From: Microbacterium sp. PM5
GTDB lineage: Bacteria > Actinomycetota > Actinomycetes > Actinomycetales > Microbacteriaceae
DNA length: 64,000 bases
Assembly (NCBI RefSeq): GCF_003293595.1
Contig: NZ_CP022162.1
Span: 1,271,737-1,335,736, forward strand
Direction of reading: 5' to 3'
A model generated the notes under the pieces. That model had not been told where the DNA came from, did not search any database, and was given only the letters and a program-made list of their open reading frames with translations. Made by a program: the position numbers and the translations under genes. Below are positions 55,225 to 64,000 of the stretch, in pieces (the first letter of the stretch is position 1; each line of letters begins with the position of its first letter).

Positions 55225-55908
55225 TCACGCGCGCGCTGCGCGCTCCTTCACCGTGGACGCGTAGACGTCGTCGTACTGCTGCTCCCCCAGCCGCTGCAGC
55301 GCCACCATGATCTCATCGGTGACGGAGCGCAGGACGTACCGATCGGATTCCATGCCCTGGAATCGTGAGAAGTCGAGCGGTTCTCCGATCACCATGCCCA
55401 CCCGGCCGACGCGCGGGATGGTGCGGCCGATCGGCATGACGGCGTCGGTGTCGACCATGACGACGGGGATGACCGGCACCCGTGCTTCCAGCGCCATGCG
55501 CGCGAGCCCGGTGCGTCCGCGGTAGAGCTTGCCGTCCGGGCTGCGGGTGCCCTCCGGGTAGATGCCCAGCAGGTCGCCCCGACCGAGCACCTGCAGTCCG
55601 GTGTTCAGCGATGCCTCCGACGCCTTGCCTCCGGTGCGATCGACGGGAATCTGGCCCGTCGCCTTCATGAACATCCGCGTCGCCCAGCCTTTGAGTCCCG
55701 TGCCGGTGAAGTAGTCGCTCTTGGCGAGGAAGCTCATCGGCCGGTCGATCATGAGGGGCAGGAAGATCGAATCGCTGACGGAGAGATGGTTGCTCGCGAG
55801 GATGGCGGCTCCCGACGACGGGACGTTCGTCCGCCCGACGATCCAAGGTCGGAAGATCGCTTTGACGATCGGCCCGATCACGATGTACTTCATGACCCAG
55901 TAGAACAT
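55225..55908 (-). CDS. PlsC-type 1-acylglycerol-3-phosphate acyltransferase
   Basis: A 227-residue membrane-associated acyltransferase of the PlsC family, likely making phosphatidic acid or acylating another lipid headgroup. The catalytic motif is ASNHLSVSDSIF (NHxxxxD form) near residue 40. The phosphate-binding Arg motif is YPEGTRSPDGKLYRG further on, and the VPVIPVVMVDTD segment follows. A single N-terminal hydrophobic stretch anchors it. It lies 66 nt after the ROK kinase and has GAGAGGTGAG about 10 nt upstream. The mycobacterial counterpart is Rv2182c. Confidence 0.92.
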   Translation of the reverse strand: MFYWVMKYIVIGPIVKAIFRPWIVGRTNVPSSGAAILASNHLSVSDSIFLPLMIDRPMSFLAKSDYFTGTGLKGWATRMFMKATGQIPVDRTGGKASEASLNTGLQVLGRGDLLGIYPEGTRSPDGKLYRGRTGLARMALEARVPVIPVVMVDTDAVMPIGRTIPRVGRVGMVIGEPLDFSRFQGMESDRYVLRSVTDEIMVALQRLGEQQYDDVYASTVKERAARA

Positions 55909-55974
55909 CAGGCGGGACTCACCTCTCTGTGACGTCTGTCCGTGTCCACGATGCGACGAGGATATCCCGACGGC

Positions 55975-56913
55975 TCACTGGCTGCGCAGCCCGGCGAGAT
56001 CGGCGACGCCCACCATCCCCGCATCGTTGCCGAGTGTCGCCGTGACGAAGCGCGCGGTCGGTCGATTGCCGAAGCCGGGCAGAGAGGTCTCGTACGCCAG
56101 CCGCGTGGGCTCCAGCAGAACCTCGCCGAGGTCGGCGACGCCGCCGCCGATGACGTAGAGGTCGGGGTCGAGAACCGCCTGAAAGGCTCCGCAGGCCTCT
56201 CCGAGCGCGGTGGCCACGCGGCGCACGGCCTCGACGGCACCAGCGTCGTCCTCGGCGAGGAGGCGCGCCAGGTCGGGCCCGTGGACGATGCCGTCCGCAT
56301 CGCGGTGCGCGGCCAGACGCTCGCCGATGCCCCCGGCCTCGGCGATGTCACCCAGCTCGCGCTGCAGGGCGCGCCCCGACGCGTACTGCTCGAGACAGCC
56401 GTTCTGTCCGCAGCCGCACGGGCGACCACCGCGGACGAACCGCAGGTGACCGAGCTCCGCCGCGCTGCCGTTGGCACCGATGAGGAGACGTCCGTCGTTG
56501 ATGACGGCGCCGCCCACGCCCGTGCCGAGGGTCACCATCACCATGTCGGTGGATCCCTGACCCGCTCCGAAGCGATACTCGCCCCACCCCGCGGCGTTCG
56601 CGTCGTTCTCCAGCGTGACGGGACGGCCGATGCGTGCTTCGAACTGCGCACGCAACGGCTCGTCGTGCCAGTCGATGTTGGGCGAGAGCAGCATCACCGA
56701 CCGACTGCGGTCGATGTAGCCCGCCGCAGCGACACCGACCGCCGCGACCTCGTGACGCGAGGCCAGCTCGTGCACCATCGCGGCGACGGCGTCGGCGAGC
56801 TCGCCGGTGTCCACCGGCGTGGCGACGCGGGCGCGCTCGATGATCGCACCCGTGTCGTCGACGACACCTCCGGCGATCTTCGTCCCCCCGATGTCGATGC
56901 CGACGTTGAGCAC
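55975..56913 (-). CDS. ROK family glucokinase
   Basis: A 312-residue ROK sugar kinase, most likely a glucokinase. The N-terminal phosphate loop is VGIDIGGTKIAGGVVDD. The catalytic Asp lies in LENDANAAGWGEY. The ROK zinc motif is present as CGCGQNGCLEQYASGRAL, preceded by GHLRFVRGGRPC. No N-terminal HTH is present, so this is an enzyme and not a ROK repressor. The GTG start at 56913 has GAAGGGAG 4 nt upstream. An alternative ATG at 56949 lies 5 nt after TAGACT and would add 12 residues (leaderless). Confidence 0.92.
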   Translation of the reverse strand: MLNVGIDIGGTKIAGGVVDDTGAIIERARVATPVDTGELADAVAAMVHELASRHEVAAVGVAAAGYIDRSRSVMLLSPNIDWHDEPLRAQFEARIGRPVTLENDANAAGWGEYRFGAGQGSTDMVMVTLGTGVGGAVINDGRLLIGANGSAAELGHLRFVRGGRPCGCGQNGCLEQYASGRALQRELGDIAEAGGIGERLAAHRDADGIVHGPDLARLLAEDDAGAVEAVRRVATALGEACGAFQAVLDPDLYVIGGGVADLGEVLLEPTRLAYETSLPGFGNRPTARFVTATLGNDAGMVGVADLAGLRSQ

Positions 56914-56954
56914 GGCGCTCCCTTCCGGCCGGCCCGGGCGGCACGGCATCCGAG

Positions 56955-56960
56955 AGTCTA
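56955..56960 (-). promoter_or_regulatory. -10 element of the ROK kinase gene
   Basis: TAGACT on the minus strand, 5 nt before an ATG at 56949 and 41 nt before the preferred GTG at 56913. It supports transcription from here whichever start is used. Confidence 0.45.
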
Positions 56961-57045
56961 GTGTGGACAGGACAGACCCACGGTCGGGGCAGGCCGTGCT
57001 TTTCGGGCGACGCTGTCTTCTGTGGGACTGAGTTCCACCAGGAGT

Positions 57046-57051
57046 TAGACT
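57046..57051 (+). promoter_or_regulatory. Candidate -10 of the long-chain acyl-CoA ligase gene
   Basis: TAGACT, 53 nt before the ATG. It is divergent from the ROK promoter and predicts a conventional leader carrying GAAGGAG. Confidence 0.45.
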
Positions 57052-57104
57052 CGATTCCAGCCGTCGATCGCCGACGCCACCCGGTACCGAAGGAGTTGCC
57101 GCCC

Positions 57105-58940
57105 ATGAGCGCCGTACAGTTCGAAGTCCCCGCCGTCGTTCCCGCCGAACCGCAGGCCAACATCGCCGATCTGCTCGTCGAACGCGTCAAGGCGACACCG
57201 TCCCTGGCCCTGTTCGCCGTCCCCGATGGTGACGGCTGGCGAGACATCACCGCCGCCGAGTTCGAACGAGAGGTGATCGCGCTCGCGAAGGGCTTCGCCG
57301 CCGCGGGCATCGCCCCGGGCGACAAGGTGGGCTTCATCGCCCGCACCACGTATGAGTGGACGCTCGTGGACTTCGCCCTCTTCTTCGCCGGCGCCGTCAT
57401 GGTGCCCATCTACGAGACGAGCTCGGCGGCGCAGATCAGCTGGATCCTGTCCGACTCGGGCGCCGTCGCGGTGCTCGGCGAATCGGCCGAGCACGCGGCC
57501 CGCATCGCGGAGATCCGTTCCGAGGTGCCGCTCGTCCGCGACGTCTGGTCGATGGAGGCCGGCGACCTCGACACGCTCCGCGCGGGCGGCGGCACCGTCG
57601 AAGATGCCGAGATCGAGCGTCGTCGTCGCATCGCCGTCGGCTCGGACATCGCCACACTCATCTACACCTCGGGATCCACGGGACGCCCCAAGGGCTGTGT
57701 CCTGACCCACAGCAACTTCGTCGAACTCTCTCGCAACGCCGCCAAGGCGTTGGCCGAGGTCATGAACACCCCTGGCGGCGCATCGACACTGCTGTTCATC
57801 ACGACCGCGCACGTCTTCGCCCGCTTCATCTCGATCCTCGACGTGCACGCCGGCGTGAAGACCGGGCATCAGCCCGACACCAAGCAGCTGCTGCCGGCCC
57901 TCGGCTCCTTCAAGCCCACCTTCCTGCTGGCCGTACCCCGCGTCTTCGAGAAGGTCTACAACTCTGCGGAGCAGAAGGCGGAGGCCGGCGGCAAGGGAAA
58001 GATCTTCCGCGCCGCGGCCCACACGGCGATCGAGCACTCCCGACTGCTCCAGGAAGGCAAGAAGATCCCGCTGGGCACGAAGGTGAAGTTCGCCCTGTTC
58101 GACAAGCTCGTCTACGGCAAGCTCCGCGAAGCCATGGGTGGACGCGTCACCTATGCCGTCTCGGGGTCCGCCCCCCTGGGCCCCCGTCTCGGCCACTTCT
58201 TCCACAGCCTCGGCGTGACCATCCTCGAAGGCTACGGACTCACCGAGACGACGGCGCCGGCCACCGTCAACCTCGCGACGAAGTCCAAGATCGGCACGGT
58301 GGGGCCGGTGCTCCCCGGCGTCGGCGTGCGTCTGGCCGACGACGGCGAGGTCGAGGTGCGGGGCGTCAACGTCTTCAAGGAGTACTGGCGCAACCCCGAT
58401 GCCACGGCCGCCGCGTTCGACGACGGCTGGTTCAAGACCGGTGACATCGGCGCGTTCGACACCGACGGCTTCCTCACGATCACCGGACGCAAGAAGGAGA
58501 TCATCGTCACCGCCGGCGGCAAGAACGTCGCTCCCGCGGCACTGGAGGACCCGATTCGAGCGAACCCGATCGTCGGTCAGGTGGTCGTCGTGGGCGACCA
58601 GAAGCCGTTCATCTCGGCGCTGATCACCCTCGACCCCGAGATGCTCCCGGCCTGGCTGGCGAACAACGGCCTCCCGGCGGACATGTCACTCTCGGATGCC
58701 GCGAAGAACCCGCAGGTGCGCGCCGAGGTGCAGCGTGCGGTGGACATCGCGAACAAGAACGTTTCGCGTGCCGAGTCCATCCGCAAGTTCACGATCCTCG
58801 ACAGCGAATGGACCGAGGCGAGCGGACATCTCACGCCCAAGATGAGCATCAAGCGCAATGTCATCCTGAACGACTTCGCGAACGAGATCGAGGAGATCTA
58901 CACCGTGCCGGTGACGACGACCAACGTGTCGCTGGGCTGA
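57105..58940 (+). CDS. Long-chain fatty acid--CoA ligase (FadD15-like)
   Basis: A 611-residue AMP-forming acyl-CoA synthetase. Motifs include IYTSGSTGRPKGCVLTHSNF (phosphate loop), the long-chain-type YGLTETTAPATVN, DGWFKTGDIGAFDTDGFLTITGRKKEIIVTAGGKNVAPAALED (in part), and a C-terminal LTPKMSIKRN with the catalytic Lys. The ATG at 57105 has GAAGGAG 8 nt upstream. The equivalent mycobacterial position is fadD15. It ends at a strong bidirectional hairpin. Confidence 0.95.
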   Translation: MSAVQFEVPAVVPAEPQANIADLLVERVKATPSLALFAVPDGDGWRDITAAEFEREVIALAKGFAAAGIAPGDKVGFIARTTYEWTLVDFALFFAGAVMVPIYETSSAAQISWILSDSGAVAVLGESAEHAARIAEIRSEVPLVRDVWSMEAGDLDTLRAGGGTVEDAEIERRRRIAVGSDIATLIYTSGSTGRPKGCVLTHSNFVELSRNAAKALAEVMNTPGGASTLLFITTAHVFARFISILDVHAGVKTGHQPDTKQLLPALGSFKPTFLLAVPRVFEKVYNSAEQKAEAGGKGKIFRAAAHTAIEHSRLLQEGKKIPLGTKVKFALFDKLVYGKLREAMGGRVTYAVSGSAPLGPRLGHFFHSLGVTILEGYGLTETTAPATVNLATKSKIGTVGPVLPGVGVRLADDGEVEVRGVNVFKEYWRNPDATAAAFDDGWFKTGDIGAFDTDGFLTITGRKKEIIVTAGGKNVAPAALEDPIRANPIVGQVVVVGDQKPFISALITLDPEMLPAWLANNGLPADMSLSDAAKNPQVRAEVQRAVDIANKNVSRAESIRKFTILDSEWTEASGHLTPKMSIKRNVILNDFANEIEEIYTVPVTTTNVSLG

Positions 58941-58949
58941 TCTCGAGAC

Positions 58950-58989
58950 GCGACGGCGGGGCGGCCCGGATGGACCGCCCCGCCGTCGC
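58950..58989. terminator. Bidirectional terminator between acyl-CoA ligase and def
   Basis: GCGACGGCGGGGCGG (58950-58964) pairs perfectly with CCGCCCCGCCGTCGC (58975-58989), a 15-bp stem with a 10-nt loop. It lies between convergent stops at 58940 and 59001. Confidence 0.85.
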
Positions 58990-59000
58990 ATCTCCCGAGG

Positions 59001-59492
59001 TCAGAACCAGGAGGACTCGCGGATGCGACGCATCGCGATCTTGCGCTCATCGGGGCTGAGCCGCGAGATGTAGAGCATGCCGTCGAGGTGGTCGGTCTCA
59101 TGCTGCAGCGCCTGCGCCATGAGTCCCTCCCCCTCGAGCACGAGTTCGTCGCCGTCGAGATCGATGCCGACCACGCGAGCCCAGGGATAGCGCAGCGTCT
59201 CGTGCCAGAGATCGGGCACCGACAGGCATCCCTCACCGACCAGCGCCGGCTCACCCGACACCTCGGTCAGCACCGGGTTCAACACGTACCCGATGTCTCC
59301 GTCGATGTTGTAGCTGAAGGCGCGGAGACCGACACCGATCTGCGGCGCCGCCACTCCCGCACGGCCGGGCAATTCGACCGTGTCGAGCAGGTCCTGCACG
59401 AGCGACCGGATGCCGTCGTCGATCACGTCGATGGACGCGCTGGGAGCGCGCAGGACGGGGTCTCCGAACAGGCGGATCGGGCGGACGGCCAT
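59001..59492 (-). CDS. def: Peptide deformylase
   Basis: Def removes the N-formyl group from new proteins. The 163-residue metalloprotease has all three motifs: [10 protein letters not shown] (motif 1), EGCLSVPDL with the metal Cys (motif 2) and QHETDHLDG, the HExxH equivalent (motif 3). The length is standard. The ATG overlaps the stop of the ParA-like gene by one base (TGATG), so translation of the two is coupled, an unusual partner for def. Confidence 0.97.
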   Translation of the reverse strand: MAVRPIRLFGDPVLRAPSASIDVIDDGIRSLVQDLLDTVELPGRAGVAAPQIGVGLRAFSYNIDGDIGYVLNPVLTEVSGEPALVGEGCLSVPDLWHETLRYPWARVVGIDLDGDELVLEGEGLMAQALQHETDHLDGMLYISRLSPDERKIAMRRIRESSWF

Positions 59493-60841
59493 CAGGCGGC
59501 GACCCGCTGACGCAGGCTTTCGACGACGATGGCGGCCAGCTCGCGCGCAGCCTCGCGCGTCTCGGGCTGCAAGTCACGGAAGACGATCGCGCTGCCCGAT
59601 GCGATGTGCGCGTCGTAGGGCACGCGGACCACGTGCCCGACCCGTGTCTGGAAGTGGGACTGGAGCTCACCCGCCCGCACGAGTGCAGCGCCTGGACGTG
59701 CCGTGTTCAGCACGACCACGGCGGAGCGCACGAGATCGGCGTAGCCGTTGCTCTCCAGCCAGGTCAGCGTCTCCGAGGCCAGGCGCGCCTCGTCCACGCT
59801 CAGCCCTGCGACGACGATGAGCTGATCGGCGCGCGCGAGGGTCGCCCCCATGACGGAATGGACGATGCCGGTGCCGGTGTCGGTGAGCACGAGCGAGTAG
59901 AAGTGCGCGGCGACATCGGCGACCGCGTCGTAGTCGCTGTCGTTGAAGGCCTCGGACACATGCGGATCGGTGTCGGAAGCGATGATGTCGAGCCGAGTGT
60001 GATCGCGGGCGACGATCTCGGAGATGTCGTTGAACCCCTGGACGTCGGCGTGGGCTCGCACCAGATCGCGAACCGTCTTGCCGCTCGAGCGCCCGATGCG
60101 CTCGGCGAGGGTGCCGCGGTCGGGGTTCGCGTCGACGGCGATCACCCGGTCCTCACGGGCATCGGCGAGCGCCATGCCCAGCAGCGTCGTGATCGTGGTC
60201 TTTCCGACACCGCCCTTTCGCGAGAGCACGGGGACGAACTTCGCTCCTCCGTGCAACGGTGCCGCAATGCGCCGGTCGAGAGCCTTGCGCGCACGCGCGC
60301 GCTTGCTGTCGCCGAGGTTGATCCGACGTCCCGACAGCGTGTAGACGAGGTGCTGCCACGCACCGTCGGGCTCCGGGCGCACCGCGTGGGCGGGATCCAG
60401 CAGCCGATCCGGCGTCAGCAGATCGGAGCTCTCCCGCCCCGCCTCGAAGTCGCCCAGTCGGCGCGACTGCAGGGTGATCTCGGACGTGCGCGGCCGCAGG
60501 CGCTCGTGCTGAGCGGCATCCGCGGTCGCAAGGGAAGCCGACGTGAGCGCGATCGCCGCCGCATCGGGCGCCGACGCATCAACCGCCTCCTCGACCTCCT
60601 CGGCGACTGCCGATGCGGCGACGGCGTCCACCTCCTCGACGACACCCTCATGGATCTCGACCTCGTCATCGAGCACGACGTCGTCGTCGAAGTCGTCATC
60701 GTCGACCGCTACGGGCAAGGCGACGTCGATCTGCGCGGTGGCTCCCTCGACGATGCCGATCCCGGTCGTCTCGGCGCCGGTCACGCTCTCCAGCACGCCG
60801 TTGTCGGCGTCCTCGCTCGCATTCTCGTTGCGGTCAGGCAC
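59492..60841 (-). CDS. ParA/MinD-like ATPase with acidic N-terminal region
   Basis: A 449-residue protein. Residues 1 to about 165 are acidic and low-complexity (runs of Asp, Glu, Val and Ala) and probably disordered. The C-terminal 280 residues are a SIMIBI-class ATPase with the deviant Walker A loop [15 protein letters not shown] and [18 protein letters not shown], plus [12 protein letters not shown] (Walker B-like). Such proteins in actinobacteria position chromosomes or serve type VII secretion (EspI-like). No ParB or ESX gene is nearby. GTG 60841 is preferred, with GGAG about 9 nt upstream. Confidence 0.8.
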   Translation of the reverse strand: MPDRNENASEDADNGVLESVTGAETTGIGIVEGATAQIDVALPVAVDDDDFDDDVVLDDEVEIHEGVVEEVDAVAASAVAEEVEEAVDASAPDAAAIALTSASLATADAAQHERLRPRTSEITLQSRRLGDFEAGRESSDLLTPDRLLDPAHAVRPEPDGAWQHLVYTLSGRRINLGDSKRARARKALDRRIAAPLHGGAKFVPVLSRKGGVGKTTITTLLGMALADAREDRVIAVDANPDRGTLAERIGRSSGKTVRDLVRAHADVQGFNDISEIVARDHTRLDIIASDTDPHVSEAFNDSDYDAVADVAAHFYSLVLTDTGTGIVHSVMGATLARADQLIVVAGLSVDEARLASETLTWLESNGYADLVRSAVVVLNTARPGAALVRAGELQSHFQTRVGHVVRVPYDAHIASGSAIVFRDLQPETREAARELAAIVVESLRQRVAA

Positions 60842-60991
60842 GGCTACACACTCCAGTTCCGGGCCGGCGCCGTCGGGCTCCGGCCGATTCGGGTCGTCCT
60901 CGGGACGGCGCAGCCGCGGCGTCACCGCCGGGCCGCGGGGCGGGGTCCCGACCCCCATGGCTCGCGGGACGACTCACGCCCCCGCTCCAGG

Positions 60992-63900
60992 CTACTCGGA
61001 GGGTCGGACCACCAGCAAAAGATCGCCGGCCTCCACCGCGGCCGCCGCGCCGATGACGAGACGCTCGACGATGCCGTCCATCGGCGCCGTGATGGCTGCC
61101 TCCATCTTCATCGCCTCGATGGATGCCACCGGCTGACCCGCCGAGACGCGATCGCCCACCGCGGCCTTCGGGGTGACGACACCCGAGAACGGGGCGGCCA
61201 CGTGGCCCGCTACGGTCGCATCGGCCTTCTCCGACTGACGCACCTCGACCGCGACGGCGTGGTCGCGCACGAAGACGGGACGCAGCTGACCGTTCAACGT
61301 CGTCATCACGGTGCGCATGCCGCGCTCGTCGGCGTCGCCGATCGCTTCCAACCCCACGTACAGCTGGACGCCGCGCTCGATCTCGACGACGTGCTCGGTT
61401 CCGGGCGCGAGGCCGTACAGATAGTCCGCGGTGTCGAGGACGCTGAGATCGCCGTAGGTGTCGCGGGTCTCCCGGAAGGCCGCCGTGGGGGCGGGAAACA
61501 GCAGGGAGTTCAGTGTGGCGCGCCGGGTCGCACTGTCGGCTTCGAGGTTCGCGGCATCGGCGTCGGAGATCTCGGTGATCCCGCCGCGGATCTCGCGACC
61601 ACGCAGCACCTTGGTGCGAAACGGCTCCGGCCAGCCGCCCGGAAGCTCACCCAGCTCCCCCGCCATGAAGGCGACGACGGAGTCGGGGATGTCATAGGTA
61701 TCGGGGTTCTCGGCGAAGTCGGCGGGGTCTGCGCGCACCGCGGCGAGGTGCAGGGCAAGATCGCCGACGACCTTCGAGGAGGGGGTCACCTTCGGGACGC
61801 GCCCGAGGATCGCGTCCGCGGCGGCGTACATGTCCTCGATCAGCTCGAAGTCCTCCGACAGGCCGAGAGCGATCGCCTGCTGGCGGAGGTTCGACAGCTG
61901 ACCGCCGGGGATCTCATGCCGATAGACGCGTCCCGTCGGCCCGGGAAGACCCGACTCGAACGGGCGGTAGAGGCGGCGCATCGCCTCCCAGTACGGTTCG
62001 AGTTCCGAGACGGCACCGAGGTCGAGTCCGGTGTCGCGCTCGGTGTGCGCGAGGGCGGCGACGAGCGCGGACAGCGAGGGCTGGCTGGTCGTTCCCGCCA
62101 TCGGCGCCGCAGCGGCATCCACGGCGTCGGCGCCCGCGGCGGCGGCGGCCAACAGCGTCGCGAGCTGACCACCGGCGGTGTCGTGCGTATGGACGTGGAC
62201 CGGGACGTCGAAGCGGTCCCGCAGAGCCCGCACCAGACGCGCAGCGGCGCCGGGGCGCAGTAGCCCCGCCATGTCCTTGACGGCGAGCACGTGCGCCCCG
62301 GCATCCACGATCTGCTCCGCCACGCGCAGGTAGTAGTCGAGGGTGTACAGATCCTCGGTCGGCGACAGGAGATCACCGGTGTAGCAGAGGGCGACTTCCG
62401 CCAGCGTGGTGCCGGTGTGCAGTACGGCGTCGATGGCAGGCCGCATCTGGGAGACGTCGTTGAGGGCATCGAAGATGCGGAAGATGTCGACGCCCGATGC
62501 CGCGGCCTCCGAGACGAAGGCATCGGTGACGCGCGTCGGATACGGCGTGTACCCCACCGTGTTACGCCCCCTCAAGAGCATCTGGATCGCCACGTTCGGC
62601 ACCGCGGCCCGGAGGGCGTCCAGCCGCTCCCAGGGGTCTTCGCCGAGGAAGCGGAGCGCCACGTCGTAGGTGGCGCCGCCCCAGGCCTCGACCGAGAGCA
62701 GCTGAGGGGTGAGCCGGGCGACGTAGGGCGCGACCGTCACCAGGTCCCGTGTGCGCACGCGCGTGGCCAGCAGAGACTGATGTGCGTCTCGGAACGTCGT
62801 CTCGGTGACGGCGAGCGGCGTCTGAGCGCGCAGCTGCGCCGCGAACCCGGCCGGGCCCTGGCTGAGAAGGCGCTGTCGCGAACCGGCAGGAGGAGGCGTG
62901 GACAGATCGACGGACGGGAGCTTCGCGCGCGGGTCGGTGACGGCGGGGATCTCTCCGTGCGGACGGTTGACGGTCGTCTCGGCCAGCCACGCCACGATCT
63001 TCGATCCGCGGTCCTTCGACCCGCGACCGCGCAGCAGCTCGGGGCGCTCGTCGATGAACGACGTGCTGACGTCACCGGCCACGAAGGCGGGATCGTCTAG
63101 CACCGCCTGCAGGAAGGGGATGTTGGTCGAGACCCCGCGGATGCGGAACTCGGCGAGGGCTCGACGCGATCGCACGACCGCGGCGCCGAAGTCCCGTCCG
63201 CGGCACGTGAGCTTGGCCAGCAGCGAGTCGAAGTGCGCACTGACCTGGGAACCCGCGGCCGTCGTCCCCCCGTCGAGGCGGATGCCGGCGCCGCCCGGCG
63301 AACGGTAGGTGGTGATCTTGCCCGTGTCGGGGCGGAACCCCTGGGTCGGGTCCTCGGTCGTGATGCGGCACTGCAGCGCCGCCCCGCGCAGGCGGATCTG
63401 GTCCTGGCGCAGGCCGAGCTCGGCGAGCGTCTCGCCGGCAGCGATGCGCATCTGCGATTGCACGAGGTCGACGTCGGTGACCTCCTCGGTCACGGTGTGC
63501 TCGACCTGGATGCGCGGGTTCATCTCGATGAAGACGGCCTCGCCGGCGCGGGGACCGGCCGTCTCGAGGAGGAACTCCACCGTTCCGGCGTTCTCGTAGC
63601 CGATCGACCGGGCGAACGCGATCGCGTGGGCGTGCAATGCCGAGGCGATGGTGGGGTCGAGGTTGGGCGCCGGCGCGATCTCGACGACTTTCTGATGACG
63701 TCGCTGCACCGAGCAGTCCCGCTCGAACAGGTGCACGGTCTCGCCGGTCTTGTCGGCGAGGATCTGCACCTCGACGTGACGCGGCCGCTGCACGGCCTGT
63801 TCCAGGAAGACGCGGGCATCGCCGAACGCGGCATCGGCCTCGCGCATCGCCTCCGCGATCGCCGGGGCCAGCTGCGGCGCGGCTTCGACCCGGCGCATTC

Positions 63901-64000
63901 CCCGCCCACCGCCGCCGGCGACCGCCTTCACGAAGATCGGGAAGCCGATCTCGTCCGCGCGCGCGACGAGCGCGTCGACGTCGTCCGACGCGGGCGTCGA
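60992..64000 (-). CDS. pyc: Pyruvate carboxylase (5' end beyond window)
   Basis: Biotin-dependent pyruvate carboxylase, which makes oxaloacetate for anaplerosis. The frame stays open to the window edge, so 1002 C-terminal residues are visible and the first part of the biotin carboxylase domain is missing. Present are the rest of biotin carboxylase (KAVAGGGGRGMR, EMNPRIQVEHTVTEEVTDVDLVQ), the carboxyltransferase core (TTFRDAHQSLLATRVRTRDL, AVKDMAGLLRP) and the biotinyl domain. The biotin-attachment Lys of EAMKMEA is encoded at 61106-61108. The fused order marks single-chain PYC and not a split acyl-CoA carboxylase. Confidence 0.96.
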   Translation of the reverse strand, partial: STPASDDVDALVARADEIGFPIFVKAVAGGGGRGMRRVEAAPQLAPAIAEAMREADAAFGDARVFLEQAVQRPRHVEVQILADKTGETVHLFERDCSVQRRHQKVVEIAPAPNLDPTIASALHAHAIAFARSIGYENAGTVEFLLETAGPRAGEAVFIEMNPRIQVEHTVTEEVTDVDLVQSQMRIAAGETLAELGLRQDQIRLRGAALQCRITTEDPTQGFRPDTGKITTYRSPGGAGIRLDGGTTAAGSQVSAHFDSLLAKLTCRGRDFGAAVVRSRRALAEFRIRGVSTNIPFLQAVLDDPAFVAGDVSTSFIDERPELLRGRGSKDRGSKIVAWLAETTVNRPHGEIPAVTDPRAKLPSVDLSTPPPAGSRQRLLSQGPAGFAAQLRAQTPLAVTETTFRDAHQSLLATRVRTRDLVTVAPYVARLTPQLLSVEAWGGATYDVALRFLGEDPWERLDALRAAVPNVAIQMLLRGRNTVGYTPYPTRVTDAFVSEAAASGVDIFRIFDALNDVSQMRPAIDAVLHTGTTLAEVALCYTGDLLSPTEDLYTLDYYLRVAEQIVDAGAHVLAVKDMAGLLRPGAAARLVRALRDRFDVPVHVHTHDTAGGQLATLLAAAAAGADAVDAAAAPMAGTTSQPSLSALVAALAHTERDTGLDLGAVSELEPYWEAMRRLYRPFESGLPGPTGRVYRHEIPGGQLSNLRQQAIALGLSEDFELIEDMYAAADAILGRVPKVTPSSKVVGDLALHLAAVRADPADFAENPDTYDIPDSVVAFMAGELGELPGGWPEPFRTKVLRGREIRGGITEISDADAANLEADSATRRATLNSLLFPAPTAAFRETRDTYGDLSVLDTADYLYGLAPGTEHVVEIERGVQLYVGLEAIGDADERGMRTVMTTLNGQLRPVFVRDHAVAVEVRQSEKADATVAGHVAAPFSGVVTPKAAVGDRVSAGQPVASIEAMKMEAAITAPMDGIVERLVIGAAAAVEAGDLLLVVRPSE

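Overview
The window is high-GC (about 70% by eye), gene-dense actinobacterial chromosome. Several things point to Microbacteriaceae, most likely Microbacterium or a close relative. There is an actinobacterial respiratory branch (ctaC-ctaD-ctaF, ctaE-qcrCAB with a diheme QcrC and a PDWY-type QcrB), a SepF/DivIVA division system without MinCD/FtsA, a class II DAHP synthase, and weak Shine-Dalgarno use with many apparently leaderless starts. The gene order closely follows the Mycobacterium tuberculosis wag31-to-ctaC segment (from memory about Rv2145c-Rv2204c), so this is conserved backbone rather than an island. I see no tRNA, rRNA, IS element, prophage or CRISPR array.

Layout. 1-6.5 kb holds a cation efflux protein, a YchJ-like protein, a lipoprotein plus PKD-like exported protein pair with a low-GC patch, a 5'-3' exonuclease-like protein, a PHP-domain protein, a membrane protein and trpD. 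6.7-15.6 kb is the aerobic respiratory cluster: ctaE-qcrC-qcrA-qcrB on the plus strand, and ctaC-ctaD-ctaF plus a PP2C phosphatase on the minus strand, with a rhodanese gene between. 15.7-29 kb is mixed housekeeping: erpA, an M20 dipeptidase, DUF3043, pyrD, hisD-nrdR, two membrane proteins, dnaE, a NUDIX hydrolase and an acyl-CoA ligase.

29-48.5 kb is the dcw division and cell-wall cluster on the minus strand. In transcription order it reads mraZ, rsmH, ftsL-like, ftsI, murF, mraY, murD, ftsW, murG, murC, ftsQ, ftsZ, yggS-like, sepF, yggT, divIVA, lspA and an RluA-family synthase. It is interrupted only by a plus-strand membrane-protein/GntR pair between murG and murC. murE is absent from its usual place between ftsI and murF. 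48.7-64 kb carries a DUF3040 protein, a polyprenyl diphosphate synthase, an Rv2175c-like DNA-binding protein, a LysM cell-wall protein, a PASTA Ser/Thr kinase, class II DAHP synthase, a PlsC acyltransferase, a ROK kinase, a long-chain acyl-CoA ligase, peptide deformylase, a ParA/MinD-like ATPase and pyruvate carboxylase, which is cut by the window end.

The regulatory DNA is the most interesting part. About 17 genes have a TANNNT-like -10 hexamer 6-8 nt before the start codon, which fits leaderless transcripts. Other signals are three 10-bp-spaced MraZ-type repeats before mraZ, two identical 13-bp palindromes between the Rv2175c-like and LysM genes, inverted repeats before ftsZ, and a perfect 27-nt palindrome between dnaE and the NUDIX gene. 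I found no clearly novel multi-gene system. The best candidates for something undescribed are the membrane/GntR module in the dcw cluster and the tandem-palindrome operator.
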